The notes: generated by a model from the sequence alone, not told the origin. Shown: positions 1 through 9,164, counted from the stretch's first letter. The stretch is DNA of 64,000 nt from Amphritea sp. 1_MG-2023 (GCF_030547545.1 NZ_JAUOQE010000002.1:124001-188000); one strand, 5' to 3'. Numbers and translations are program-made.

Positions 1-1
1 C

Positions 2-151
2 CCAATTGTCACGTCTACTGACTCTATCGTTATCGTGAAAAGGGGTGACTGGTTAATCTTTCGTTGCAATAAGCTGGGCATGAAGAATGTGCTATTCCGC
101 TGTTTGAAGGAAACTTTGCGCGGATCTGACCGGTTGAAAAGAGCCAGTTAA
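2..151 (+). CDS. possible 3' end of an ORF entering from the left edge
   Basis: A reading frame is open from the window edge to a TAA at 149-151 (49 codons), ending in a basic stretch with a C-terminal LKRAS. I do not recognise the family and no start is visible. It may be the tail of a real gene or chance. From 152 to 393 nothing convincing is seen: an overlapping open frame at 195-479 is contradicted by the lipoprotein gene that follows. Confidence 0.2.
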   Translation, partial: PIVTSTDSIVIVKRGDWLIFRCNKLGMKNVLFRCLKETLRGSDRLKRAS

Positions 152-393
152 GAAGTGCCTGTCCCAATTGAATCTTGATAGTCAGCTATAGTGTATGGGT
201 GGAGTGGGCTATTTTGGGCTACATTGTTGGATAACGGGTGGGATTGAGGGCAAGAGTGAAGCGTTATTATTCAGGCTTTGTTCCCTTATCCCTGTGTCGC
301 AAGATAACAGGCCACCTTATCTAGACAATAGTGAACATGCTGACATGTTGATCAACATGTTACGTTTCAATTTCATAAGTTATGGAGAAACGA

Positions 394-855
394 ATGAATC
401 AGCGATATATAGCAAAATTATATGCCGTTTTCTTACTGCTGTTGTTATATGGCTGTACACCGCTTATTGGCCCTCATAGCCCTGCGGCCTATGAGAACGC
501 CACCTCACTCAAGGCTGAAGTTTTAACCGTCCTGAGTAAAGCGAATACACCCTATGCGGATAATGAAGCTGCGATTGACGTGATCAAACTTAAAGCGGAA
601 ATGGCATACGAGTTTGTCAAAGGTGTGCCCGGTAGTCAGCAGTCTGCTAAGCAGTGGGAGATACTGAAAGATCCTGAGGGTGATCTTTTAGGTCAATTCT
701 TCAAACGTTGGCAGCAGCGGGGCAGCCTTTCTGACATTCTTATTCAAGAATATAAGGCGTTAGCGGCGGATGCATTTGACGAGATTATTTGCTTAGAAGC
801 CAATAAGAAGGAAGCGACAGACTGCATCGTAAGAGGAGCACCTAATAATGGCTGA
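394..855 (+). CDS. putative lipoprotein, unknown function
   Basis: Encodes about 153 residues. The N-terminus is basic, then a Leu-rich core runs into LLYGC with the lipobox Cys at residue 21, so the product should be lipidated and anchored in the envelope. The rest is soluble and mainly helical, and I do not recognise a family. The ATG at 394 is chosen over the in-frame ATG at 382 because a GGAG at 384-387 sits 6 nt ahead of it. The stop overlaps the start of the next gene by 8 nt, so the two are probably translationally coupled. Confidence 0.7.
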   Translation: MNQRYIAKLYAVFLLLLLYGCTPLIGPHSPAAYENATSLKAEVLTVLSKANTPYADNEAAIDVIKLKAEMAYEFVKGVPGSQQSAKQWEILKDPEGDLLGQFFKRWQQRGSLSDILIQEYKALAADAFDEIICLEANKKEATDCIVRGAPNNG

Positions 856-1174
856 TTTCGATGATTTTTTAGCAGCATTAAAAGACAACGCCGAAGTATT
901 AGCAAAAGAGATCTTTGATGGTTATAAGGATCAAGCAAAGCAGGATGCCGAGGCATTTATTGATAAAGCCAAAGATGACCTAGAACGCTGGACGCGTCTA
1001 CTTGCCAAGGGTGATATTAACGAGGAAGACTTTAGCGATCTCGTCAATGCTAAAAAGGCGCTGGCGGAAATGTTTGCACTTCGTCAAGCGGGTCTCTCGC
1101 TGATTAAGTTAGAAAAATTTCGTAAAGGTTTTATCAATCTGGTGGTCGATACGGCCTTTGAGGTTTTTGTTTAA
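848..1174 (+). CDS. small helical protein, unknown function
   Basis: A 108-residue acidic, Lys/Glu/Ala-rich protein that should be almost entirely alpha-helical. It has no signal peptide or membrane segment. GAGGAG at 833-838 precedes the ATG by 9 nt, and the start overlaps the end of the upstream lipoprotein gene, so both are likely one transcript and may work together. No family is recognised. The heptad-like spacing of Leu/Ile between residues 5 and 75 would allow a coiled coil. Function unknown. Confidence 0.65.
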   Translation: MADFDDFLAALKDNAEVLAKEIFDGYKDQAKQDAEAFIDKAKDDLERWTRLLAKGDINEEDFSDLVNAKKALAEMFALRQAGLSLIKLEKFRKGFINLVVDTAFEVFV

Positions 1175-1472
1175 TTCCCTTCAGTACTTGGTCGCTAGGG
1201 CGCGGTGAGTTTATTCTACCGGCTGCATTCTAGGTGGCTCTAATCTAATGATCAACGATCGCAGGATGAGGTGTGTTTGTGCCTATCCTGTGGTGACCTC
1301 GGTTACGCGTGAAGAAAAACTCATACCTTGCAGGCCTTCGATCATTATTTCGACTACAATATTCGCCGTTCAATCGACTGTATGGTAAGCAAAGCCGGAA
1401 ATTCGCACGCCATACTTGATTCAACAAAACGTTATCCTGCCATTCTTCATAGCGCATACAAAAGGAAATCGT
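1175..1472. other. intergenic stretch without a recognised gene
   Basis: About 300 bp between the helical protein gene and the Excalibur gene. No RNA gene, strong hairpin or recognisable coding remnant is visible. It presumably holds the promoter of the downstream gene. Confidence 0.4.
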
Positions 1473-1934
1473 ATGACAGAGCTAGGGCTATACCTCGGCC
1501 TTCTTATATTAATTATTGGCGCAATCGGTTTGATTATTGCTGCTTTCAGAACAAGCATTCTCTGGGGATTAGCTGTTTTATTTCTTTGGCCCTTTTCCAT
1601 CTTTTATGTGATTTTTCACTGGCAAGAGGCAAAAGGCGCATTCAAGCTACAAGTGTTTGGTTTTCTACTCCTTTTCGTCTGCGCTCTTATCAATGAGGAC
1701 GGGACGTCTTCAGCGGTTAACGTTATTCGATCGGATGGGGGGTATTTTGGGTCAAACCCGACTCGTAATTCTATATCTGATGTTACACATCAACGGTTCA
1801 AATGCGATGGGCGGCAGCACTGTAGTCAAATGCATTCGAGAGCTGAGGCGATATTCTTCATCAACAACTGTCCTAACACGAAGATGGATGGTGATCACGA
1901 CGGTCGGCCTTGCGAAAATGATTCTAGATTTTAA
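1473..1934 (+). CDS. membrane protein with C-terminal Excalibur domain
   Basis: About 153 residues. Residues 4-50 form two closely spaced hydrophobic segments and 60-72 a third. The C-terminal 45 residues match the extracellular Excalibur calcium-binding family: CDGRQHCSQM at 111-120, a NNCP turn at 131-134 and the EF-like loop DGDHDGRPCE at 139-148. The family normally has a Cys in the MxSC motif; here residue 123 is Arg (MHSRAEA), so one disulfide may be lost. The ATG at 1473 has an AGGAA just upstream, and the longer frame beginning at 1416 lacks one. Likely envelope-associated; exact role unknown. Confidence 0.8.
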   Translation: MTELGLYLGLLILIIGAIGLIIAAFRTSILWGLAVLFLWPFSIFYVIFHWQEAKGAFKLQVFGFLLLFVCALINEDGTSSAVNVIRSDGGYFGSNPTRNSISDVTHQRFKCDGRQHCSQMHSRAEAIFFINNCPNTKMDGDHDGRPCENDSRF

Positions 1935-1983
1935 GCTATCACTGCTCACCGTGTTATTACGTTTGTTATGAGGAAAGTATTCA

Positions 1984-2304
1984 ATGACGCGTTGTTTTAA
2001 GCCGATGAGTGGGGTCGTCATTGCATGGCTAATGGTTGGCTGTACGCATATACCACCGTTGCCTGACTCACAGCATTACCATGAAGTTTTATATCAATGT
2101 GAGCGAGGTAGCGCGATGGTTCATTTCTATCTGCAACAATCTCGGGCGCTGCTGATCCGTGACAATCATACAATTGAATTACGACAGGAACCGGCCGCGT
2201 CCGGTTTTCGCTATAGCAATGTCAAAGTCACTATCAGAGGCAAAGGTGATCGAATGTCACTCGAAATAGGGCGGATGATGCCGATTGCTTGTGAAGCTGA
2301 ATAG
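1984..2304 (+). CDS. MliC-like lipoprotein (putative C-type lysozyme inhibitor)
   Basis: A 106-residue protein with a lipobox (LMVGC, Cys20). The mature part starts with a YxCxxG segment (YQCERG) and carries a PAASGFRYSN segment, followed by a KG turn and a C-terminal Cys. This resembles the MliC/PliC fold, whose members bind C-type lysozyme at the outer membrane and whose SGxRY loop enters the lysozyme active site. GAGGAAAG lies a suitable distance before the ATG. Family assignment is by motif only and moderately secure. Confidence 0.6.
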   Translation: MTRCFKPMSGVVIAWLMVGCTHIPPLPDSQHYHEVLYQCERGSAMVHFYLQQSRALLIRDNHTIELRQEPAASGFRYSNVKVTIRGKGDRMSLEIGRMMPIACEAE

Positions 2305-2524
2305 GGACTCGCTTAATCGATTATTGTCTTGGGGTTTAATGTCTTATCAGGCGGGTGAAGAGCTGGACAAAGGCACATTGAGAAGTGTGTTAACCCAGTA
2401 TGAAGAGGAGCCTTTACCCGTAAATATCATTCATATGGAAGGTCGTCGGGTTAATGCGAAAACTCGACGTTTTATCGATTTGGCTGTGCAGACCTTAAAG
2501 CAGAACCCTTTTATTATTTCATAA
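2285..2524 (+). pseudogene. C-terminal remnant of a LysR-type regulator
   Basis: The 79-residue frame contains only the end of a LysR substrate-binding domain: G-L-x-S-Y, an EELDKGTLRSVL stretch, PLPVNIIHMEGR and the final KTRRFIDLAVQTL helix. The helix-turn-helix and about 200 residues of the effector domain are missing. The frame overlaps the end of the MliC-like gene, so no intact copy exists here. It looks like a deletion relic whose 5' part was replaced by the lipoprotein region. It could be transcribed but should not work as a regulator. Confidence 0.7.
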
Positions 2525-2870
2525 CCTTCCTGCGGCATGTTGCGCTGAAGGTTTGCGACTTTCTCAAGCCGTTATTTTAAGAGCTTATTTTGAATGCCTG
2601 TCCTAAGTGTCAGTTCAAGTGTCAAAGGTTGTTGTGTATCAATGCGGGCGAGGTGTTTTTACCTTATCGTTCCTAAGGTGTTGTGCTCCTTAGCAAAACT
2701 TTACATAACCTTACATGAAAGGGCTCATTTGTGTTGTGACGAGCCGTGTAGAATAGGGTTCCGGATTTGAACAAGGGAGCAAGGCGGATGCTTCTTTCTC
2801 TTTGTCTGCCCGGTATGCATCGGTATTCTCTATCGGTGTTTTAAATGGAATTTACTGAAGACGATCGATC
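2525..2870. other. intergenic region carrying the ferric-reductase-like gene promoter
   Basis: No gene is visible in these 346 bp. The right half contains a direct TTACAT repeat (2701-2716) and a -10-like TAGAAT at 2749-2754 with no good -35 box, which fits an activator-dependent promoter. Confidence 0.4.
2701..2716 (+). promoter_or_regulatory. TTACAT direct repeat, candidate response-regulator site
   Basis: TTACAT occurs at 2701-2706 and again at 2711-2716, 10 bp apart, so both lie on the same face of the helix. This is the geometry of OmpR/PhoB-family sites. It ends about 33 bp before a TAGAAT -10-like element. The regulator is not identified in the window. Confidence 0.35.
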
Positions 2871-4205
2871 ATGAAACAGATTAAAATTTTCTTTGTTGCG
2901 TTGTTGTTGATATTGACTGCGGTATGGCTGTTGGCTGATAGCTTACTCCCAGAACCGTTCACTTATTTCAGTTTTCGTCATGTGTTTGTGCAATACAGTG
3001 GTGTGATTGCCATCGGCGTGATGAGTATTGCCATGATGTTAGCGTTACGGCCGAAATGGCTTGAACCTCATCTTGATGGGTTAGATAAGATGTACCGCTT
3101 GCATAAGTGGCTCGGGATTACCGCGTTGGTGGCCTCAGTGATTCACTGGTGGATGGCGCAAGGTACCAAGTGGATGGTGGGATGGGGCTGGTTAGCTAAG
3201 CCAGAACGAGGCCCGCGTGGACAAGAAACGCTTGGTTTTATTGAGGGCTTGTTTCGTAGTCAGCGTGGCTTTGCTGAATCGGTGGGCGAATGGGCATTCT
3301 ATGCCGCTGCTGCCCTAATAGTGTTAGCGCTCATTAAGCGGTTTCCCTATCACTTGTTTATTAAAACGCATCAATTGATCTCTATTGCTTACCTCGTGTT
3401 GGCCTACCATGCGTTAATCTTAATCGAATTTGATTATTGGTTGCAGCCTGTGGGTTGGTTGATGGCGCTGTTACTCGCGGGCGGCAGCGTTGCAGCTGTC
3501 GTAGCATTGACGGGACGGATAGGCAGAGATCGGAAAGTGACAGGGGCGATTGATGGTCTCATTTATTTCGATGCCTTGCGAACATTAGAGATCAGTGTGC
3601 AGCTGAAGCGTGGCTGGCATGGACATCGAGCGGGTCAGTTTGCCTTTGTAACATCCAACCCCAAAGAGGGGGCTCATCCTTATACCATTGCGTCTGCTTG
3701 GGATCGTGATGATGGGCATATTGTCTTTATTACTAAGGCTCTGGGGGATCATACCCGACGTTTGCGCAACACGCTTAAGACCGGTATGCCGGTGACTGTG
3801 GAGGGGCCCTATGGTTGCTTTGATTTTAACGACCCTCAAGCGCGTCAGATTTGGGTCGGGGCGGGTATTGGCATAACGCCTTTCATTGCACGGCTGAAAG
3901 AGTTAGCTAAAATACCGGGTGATAAACCCATCGATCTATTTCATGCGACGGCTGATTATGATCAGTCTGCTATGGATAAATTAACGGCGGATGCTGAGGC
4001 GGCAGGGGTTAAACTGCACGTGCTGGTGAGTGGCAGAGATGGCCGTTTGGATTGTAATCGAATCTGTCAAATAGTGTCTCAGTGGCAGTCTGCCAGCGTG
4101 TGGTTTTGCGGCCCCTCTGGATTCGGTTCCTCGCTACGAAAAGATTTTTTGGCGCAAGGTTTATCCGCTAAACACTATCATCAAGAACTGTTTCAGATGC
4201 GCTAG
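2871..4205 (+). CDS. ferric reductase-like flavohaem oxidoreductase (COG4097 type)
   Basis: 444 residues. The N-terminal half has about six membrane segments with the ferric-reductase histidines: H78 in RLHKW, H92 in VIHWW, H167 in KTHQL and H180 in AYHAL. These would hold two haems between the helices. The cytoplasmic half is a ferredoxin-reductase module: FAD-binding HPYTIAS at 269-275, NAD(P)-binding GAGIGITPF at 330-338 and CGPSGFG near the C-terminus. Members pass electrons from NAD(P)H via FAD and haem across the membrane to ferric iron or another acceptor. It appears monocistronic behind a candidate response-regulator site. The physiological acceptor cannot be told from sequence. Confidence 0.88.
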   Translation: MKQIKIFFVALLLILTAVWLLADSLLPEPFTYFSFRHVFVQYSGVIAIGVMSIAMMLALRPKWLEPHLDGLDKMYRLHKWLGITALVASVIHWWMAQGTKWMVGWGWLAKPERGPRGQETLGFIEGLFRSQRGFAESVGEWAFYAAAALIVLALIKRFPYHLFIKTHQLISIAYLVLAYHALILIEFDYWLQPVGWLMALLLAGGSVAAVVALTGRIGRDRKVTGAIDGLIYFDALRTLEISVQLKRGWHGHRAGQFAFVTSNPKEGAHPYTIASAWDRDDGHIVFITKALGDHTRRLRNTLKTGMPVTVEGPYGCFDFNDPQARQIWVGAGIGITPFIARLKELAKIPGDKPIDLFHATADYDQSAMDKLTADAEAAGVKLHVLVSGRDGRLDCNRICQIVSQWQSASVWFCGPSGFGSSLRKDFLAQGLSAKHYHQELFQMR

Positions 4206-4433
4206 ATTGGCGTTGATGGCGTGAATGACTAGGGTGTAACGCAGGCTAAAAATACAGTCGCTTGCTGGCCTAGAAAAAGGCTGACAAACGGCGAATTTAG
4301 TTGTCATAATAAGATCATAGATTTTTTGCGCGTTGCATGGTCTAGGTCAACAAACTATTGTCATTAACCGGCTATAGTTGCAAGCTTGAGTTGTATTTTA
4401 GAATTGTATTTTCAATAAAGGGATTGTTTTAAT

Positions 4434-5585
4434 ATGTCTATTCATGAATTTTTTGTTCCTAATGTATCCCTAATGGGCGAAGGCTGTTTTGGTAAATTGC
4501 CTGAGCGGGTAAAAATGCTGGGCGGTAAAAAGCCGTTAATCGTTGCAGATAAAGGTATGACGGGTTTAGGTTATACCGCTCGCCTCACCGAGCTGTTACA
4601 AAGTGCAGATATTGCCAGCGTTGTGTATGACGATACGGTGCCTAACCCAACGGATACTAATGTCGCCGAAGGTTTGACTGTTTACAATGAGAATGGCTGC
4701 GATATGTTGATCTCATTGGGTGGCGGTAGCGCACATGATTGCTGTAAAGGTATCGGTCTTGTTGCCTCCAGTGGTGGTACGATTCATGATTATGAAGGTC
4801 TAGATCAGGCGACAGCGCCACTACCTCCTTATATTGCGGTCAATACAACGGCGGGTACGGCGAGTGAAATGACGCGTTTCACTATTATTACCAATACCTC
4901 AAATCACGTTAAAATGGCAATTGTTGACTGGCGCGTAACCCCCGATGTAGCGATTAATGATCCTGCGTTAATGGTTGATATGCCACCCGCATTGACGGCA
5001 GCTACCGGTATGGATGCGCTGACTCATGCGGTTGAAGCTTATGTTTCGACGGCAGCAACACCGATTACCGATGCGTGTGCAATGCAGGCGATTCGTCTGA
5101 TTGGTAAATACCTGCGTAACGCCGTTGCTCGTGGCGATGATATGGAAGCCCGCGATAAGATGGCCTATGCAGAATACCTTGCTGGTATGGCGTTCAATAA
5201 TGCTAGCTTGGGTTATGTACATGCGATGGCGCATCAACTCGGCGGTATGTATAACCTGCCTCACGGTGTATGTAATGCTTTGCTACTGCCGCATGTTTGT
5301 CGTGTAAATATGATTGCGGCCACTGAACGTTTCGCTGATATCGCAGATGCCTTAGGCGAAGTAACAGATGGCCTATCTGAGCGTGATGCTGCGCTGTTGG
5401 CAATCGATGCGATTGAAACCTTGGGTCAAGATGTCGGTATTCCTCGCACATTGGGTGAGTTGGGTGTTAAGAGTGAAGATATTGATACGATGGTGGGTAA
5501 TGCGCAGAAAGATGTTTGCTGCCTGACTAATCCTCGTAAACTGAGTGATGCCGAAGTGGCTGCGATCTTCCAGTCTGCACTATAA
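4434..5585 (+). CDS. iron-containing (class III) alcohol dehydrogenase
   Basis: 383 residues, normal for the family. The NAD-binding GGGS motif is at 96-99 and the metal ligands are all present: D194 and H198 in GMDALTHAVEAY, H263 in YVHAMAH and H277 in NLPHGVCNA. The enzyme should interconvert a short-chain alcohol and its aldehyde with NAD(H) in the cytoplasm, like YiaY or Zymomonas AdhB. The natural substrate cannot be read from sequence. It stands alone, with a strong Rho-independent terminator 45 bp after the stop. Confidence 0.92.
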   Translation: MSIHEFFVPNVSLMGEGCFGKLPERVKMLGGKKPLIVADKGMTGLGYTARLTELLQSADIASVVYDDTVPNPTDTNVAEGLTVYNENGCDMLISLGGGSAHDCCKGIGLVASSGGTIHDYEGLDQATAPLPPYIAVNTTAGTASEMTRFTIITNTSNHVKMAIVDWRVTPDVAINDPALMVDMPPALTAATGMDALTHAVEAYVSTAATPITDACAMQAIRLIGKYLRNAVARGDDMEARDKMAYAEYLAGMAFNNASLGYVHAMAHQLGGMYNLPHGVCNALLLPHVCRVNMIAATERFADIADALGEVTDGLSERDAALLAIDAIETLGQDVGIPRTLGELGVKSEDIDTMVGNAQKDVCCLTNPRKLSDAEVAAIFQSAL

Positions 5586-5630
5586 GTCTGTATTAAGTCT
5601 GTATTATTAATCAGTCTTGCTTAAAAACTA

Positions 5631-5667
5631 AACACCCGGGTGGATTACTTCACTCGGGTGTTTTTTT
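5631..5667 (+). terminator. Rho-independent terminator after the alcohol dehydrogenase
   Basis: A 12-bp stem (AACACCCGGGTG at 5631-5642 pairing with CACTCGGGTGTT at 5651-5662, one G-U) with an 8-nt loop is followed by a T tract. Confidence 0.9.
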
Positions 5668-6406
5668 AACTTAGCCGTAGCGTTATAAACATTAGCGGGT
5701 AATCAGCTACCCTCTTTGATTGACTCTGTCTAGTCTATCTGCTGCTACTTAGATAAGACTTTTATGAACATAGTTCTCTGCTATCACCGCATTGCTTGAT
5801 GGTATTGATAGGCTTAAGCGGAGATAGCCGCTATTTCGATGCACTTTTCACCGTGCTGATGGCCTTGTATAGCTTTATTAATCCGTTTAGTCATTCTCTT
5901 TCGTTGCTACTGTTGTTACTACTGTTGTTACGACTGTTGTTGTTAATGATGCTGCTGTGGTTGGACGAGGCATGCTCACATGATTTTTAGGCGAAAAGAG
6001 TATGCATTTATTATTGCCTCACGGTGTGTGATTATCGGCGAATAATTGATCGGTGGTTTCGGACAGAACGTGATTAAAGACGAGCCTCGTTGAGCGGCGT
6101 GTCGATGTTGATGGTAGGCATATACGGTGCTCAATTATGGCCGCTATTGACTCAAGAGACAGTAAGACTACTAGTCTGAGATCAATTAATCGGCTATTTG
6201 TCTGCATTTTCCTTATTTTAAAGCTGTTTTGAGTGATTAATGCTCAGATAATAGCGACGATATATTGTATGATTGCGCGAGGCTGGTGGACAGACCTACA
6301 GGTGTGAAATTGATCATATGCGAACGCTTTGATGACCACGAACACCGAACACTATTTTAAAACTAATAATACTGTTAAAACTTAATTTATTCAGAGAGAA
6401 GTGCCC
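5668..6406. other. long intergenic region before the symporter gene
   Basis: About 740 bp without a credible gene. A frame at 5796-5990 is open only because of a CTG/TTG/TTA-rich simple-sequence tract. The frame on the minus strand at 6019-6207 shows no family resemblance. The last 150 bp should contain the symporter promoter, but no clear element stands out. Confidence 0.45.
5904..5957. repeat. imperfect trinucleotide (TTG/CTG) low-complexity tract
   Basis: Roughly 54 bp made almost wholly of TTG, CTG, TTA and ACT-type triplets. It would read as a poly-Leu run but has no gene around it. Such tracts are prone to slippage. Confidence 0.6.
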
Positions 6407-7954
6407 ATGTCGAATAAAGAAAAGAACGTTCATGCCCATGACGAAGATTTTCTGTCCCCAGGGGATCGCCGTGATCCTGACTACAAAGACCTTGATGAGG
6501 TATCACTGATACCGGTATCCGGATTGCGGCTTTTAGGCTTGATCGGCGGGCCAGTAGTGGCCGCCATCATCCTGATGTTTTCTGCCCCAGAGGGTATGCC
6601 GCTCGAAGCATGGCGTTTAGTGGCAATGGCTTCTTGGATGGTGATTTGGTGGCTAACTGAAGCGGTGCCTATTCCTGCGACGGCACTGTTGCCGTTAGTG
6701 CTAATGCCGTTGTTGAGTATCGATAAAATTAAACCCGTGGCGGCTAATTATGGTCACCCACTGATATTCCTCTTTCTGGGCGGTTTTTTGTTGGCCGCAG
6801 CCATGCAGCATGTTGGCTTACATCGTCGCATCGCATTGAAAATTGTCAGTTTAATTGGCACATCACCTTCACGTATTATTCTGGGTTTTATGTTGGCGAC
6901 GGCCTTTCTGTCGATGTGGATTTCGAACACAGCCACCACCATTATGATGTTTGCTGTCGGTCTATCCGTGATTGATTTTGTGTCTAAGCAAACCGATGAT
7001 AAGAAAATGGTGCGTAATTTCGGTGTGGCGCTGATGTTATCAATTGCCTATAGCGCCTCAATTGGCGGTGTGGGAACGCTTATTGGTACGCCACCTAACG
7101 CGCTGTTGGCGAGCTTTATACAAAACACATATAACATTGAAATCAGCTTTTTTAACTGGATGTTGCTGGGTGTGCCGGTTGTCGTCATTATGTTACCGGT
7201 CGCCTGGTTACTGTTAACCCGAGTCTTATTTCCGTCGCATCAGATTGCCATTAAGGACCCCAGTGCGGTTGTAAAGCGTGAATTGTCGGCGTTGGGGATT
7301 ATGTCTCGCGGCGAAAAATTAGTGGCTGTGGTGTTTTTGTGTGCAGCATTGGGTTGGATCTTCCGTAAGTTTATCGTTGAGCTCACAGGCCTGCCATTGA
7401 ACGATACCATCATCGCTCTGTTGGCGGCGTTAGTGTTATTTGCGGTGCCTATTTCAGCCAAAAAAGGTCAGTTCGCGTTGGATTGGGAAGCGGCACGTCA
7501 TGTGCCTTGGGGCGTTTTGTTACTGTTCGGTGGCGGTCTGGCTCTTGCAGGCGGTTTCAAAGGTACAGGTTTAGCAGAGTGGATCGGCAATTCCGTTGCT
7601 GGGGTCGAGGTGAGTACACTGGTACTGGTACTGCTGGTTACCGTAGCAATTGTTTACCTGACTGAAATTACATCTAATACAGCATCAACGGCCACTTTTT
7701 TACCGATATTAGCAGCGGTCGCTGTGGGGTTGGGATTAGATCCTTTGATACTCTGTGTCCCTGTGGCGCTGGGCGCTTCAATGGCCTTTATGATGCCGGT
7801 GGCTACTCCACCTAATGCGATTGTATTCTCTTATGAGTTGATGGAATTAAGAGATATGGTGCGAGCAGGTTTCTTGCTTAATATAGTTGCGATTGCGGTG
7901 GCTTTCGGACTCTTTACTCTGCTGGCTGACTTTGTCTTTGGGGTTAGTATTTAA
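6407..7954 (+). CDS. SLC13/DASS-family Na+/dicarboxylate symporter
   Basis: 515 residues with 11-13 membrane segments after a hydrophilic N-terminal tail of about 40 residues. Both copies of the family's S-N-T sodium/carboxylate motif are visible: SNTATTIMM in the first half and TSNTASTATFLP in the second, each near the tip of a re-entrant hairpin, plus two T-P-P-N-A loops. Members import succinate, malate, fumarate or related dianions with Na+ across the inner membrane. The ATG at 6407 is preferred to the GTG at 6401 because the AGAGAGAA at 6393-6400 then has sensible spacing. No neighbour narrows the substrate. Confidence 0.92.
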   Translation: MSNKEKNVHAHDEDFLSPGDRRDPDYKDLDEVSLIPVSGLRLLGLIGGPVVAAIILMFSAPEGMPLEAWRLVAMASWMVIWWLTEAVPIPATALLPLVLMPLLSIDKIKPVAANYGHPLIFLFLGGFLLAAAMQHVGLHRRIALKIVSLIGTSPSRIILGFMLATAFLSMWISNTATTIMMFAVGLSVIDFVSKQTDDKKMVRNFGVALMLSIAYSASIGGVGTLIGTPPNALLASFIQNTYNIEISFFNWMLLGVPVVVIMLPVAWLLLTRVLFPSHQIAIKDPSAVVKRELSALGIMSRGEKLVAVVFLCAALGWIFRKFIVELTGLPLNDTIIALLAALVLFAVPISAKKGQFALDWEAARHVPWGVLLLFGGGLALAGGFKGTGLAEWIGNSVAGVEVSTLVLVLLVTVAIVYLTEITSNTASTATFLPILAAVAVGLGLDPLILCVPVALGASMAFMMPVATPPNAIVFSYELMELRDMVRAGFLLNIVAIAVAFGLFTLLADFVFGVSI

Positions 7955-8262
7955 GCGCTACACTTAACGTCGAGCTGCGAATGCAACGATTGCCGCTCGG
8001 CGTTTATCTCCGTATATGACTTTTTTCAATGCTTCAGCATACGATTACCGTTAACGTCTCAATCAGCGTATCAAGTTCCGACCTAACTTAACGCGATTTT
8101 TCTCTCTATAGATTGAACCAATATTTTTAATTGTATTCTTACTTATAGCAACGAATAACTGATCGTTGGTATGCTAGGCCAGATAATCTAGGGCTGTCTG
8201 TTAGTGTTTGAGGCTCTGTAGACTGATGTAATAGGTTCAATATAAATATCAAGGAGTGTCTT
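7955..8262. other. intergenic region with a weak hairpin
   Basis: A 9-bp stem (7966-7974 with 7996-8004, one G-U) follows the symporter but lacks a T tract, so it is at best a weak terminator or mRNA end structure. Nothing else is recognisable. Confidence 0.35.
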
Positions 8263-8712
8263 ATGTTAAAGCGTTATGTGATTGCGCTTACGGCTATTCT
8301 CTGGGGTTGTCCAGGGTTTGCCGCCGAGGGAATGGTTAATATTGCTAGCGAATATAGTGTGTCTGAAACGGGTGATCGGTTAGATAAAGTTTTAACTAAA
8401 AAAGGCATGACTGTGTTTAACCGAGTGCAACACTCGGAAGCTGCTGCTAAGGTTGATATCAATTTACGCGACACTCAGGTGATTATTTTCGGTAATCCGA
8501 AGGTGGGTAGCCCTCTGATGGCCTGTCAGCAAACGGTTGCTATTGATCTGCCACAGAAATATCTCGTTTGGCAGGATGTTAGCGATCAGGTTTGGATCTC
8601 CTATAATGATCCGGCTTATCTGCAGAAGCGACACGAGATTGAGGGCTGTGATGCGGTGATCAATAAAGTGGCAAAAGCGCTGTTAGGCATGGCGAGTGCG
8701 GCGGCCCAGTAA
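8263..8712 (+). CDS. exported DUF302 protein
   Basis: 149 residues. A signal peptide (MLKRY... to GFAAEG, cleavage near residue 21) precedes one DUF302 domain. Family hallmarks are LDKVLTKKGMTVFNRVQH, the IFGNPKVGSPLM segment at about 76-87, LPQKYLVWQD and SYNDPAYLQKRH. DUF302 proteins have a compact alpha/beta fold, are often periplasmic, and have no agreed biochemical role. AAGGAG lies just before the ATG. The signal sequence begins with the same MLKRY as the membrane protein encoded at 9165, but the mature parts are unrelated. Confidence 0.88.
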   Translation: MLKRYVIALTAILWGCPGFAAEGMVNIASEYSVSETGDRLDKVLTKKGMTVFNRVQHSEAAAKVDINLRDTQVIIFGNPKVGSPLMACQQTVAIDLPQKYLVWQDVSDQVWISYNDPAYLQKRHEIEGCDAVINKVAKALLGMASAAAQ

Positions 8713-9164
8713 GCTGTTGCTGTTGTTATAAACGACTGCCATACAATCCTTAACATTGTTAATCGTCTTAAATGCTTACCATGCTCTGTATATTGACGAT
8801 AAAACAGTGTGATGTTGTGGGGCAGTCAATTTTTTAGCTTCTTCCTATCCATATTTTTAAGTTGTATGTGGTGGCTGCTTTGCGGCCACTATCTTCACAG
8901 TCTTCATAGCGCTTTTCGAAGGGCTACCTCCTTATTGCACATCGTTTTAGCGATGTTGACATCGATGTTACCGAGTACGCGCTAAGGTTGATGATCGTCA
9001 GCGTATCTGTGTCGGTTAATTTTTTGAACAAATGTTTGAATTGCATCTAGACTTACAGAAACGGCTTAAGTGATTTCGTTAGCTAGACATGTGCTTAGTT
9101 GCCGATGTCGATAATCCCTAGAGTAGCTTGGACGTTAGGTTGAGGTTTTACAGAGGCGCTGTGT
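8713..9164. other. intergenic region, nothing recognised
   Basis: About 450 bp with no open frame of note, no strong terminator and no RNA signature that I can see. It presumably ends with the promoter of the holin-like gene. Confidence 0.4.

Noticed and set aside
195-479. 94-codon open frame on the plus strand
   Set aside because: It overlaps the start and signal peptide of the lipoprotein gene at 394 in another frame, lacks a ribosome site and has no family-like features.
5796-5990. 64-codon Leu-rich frame
   Set aside because: It is open only because of the TTG/CTG simple-sequence tract, with no ribosome site or other coding character.
6281-6320. ACCTACAGGT, resembling half of a lux box
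   Set aside because: Only one half is present and it is not near either LuxR-type gene; the dyad is imperfect.
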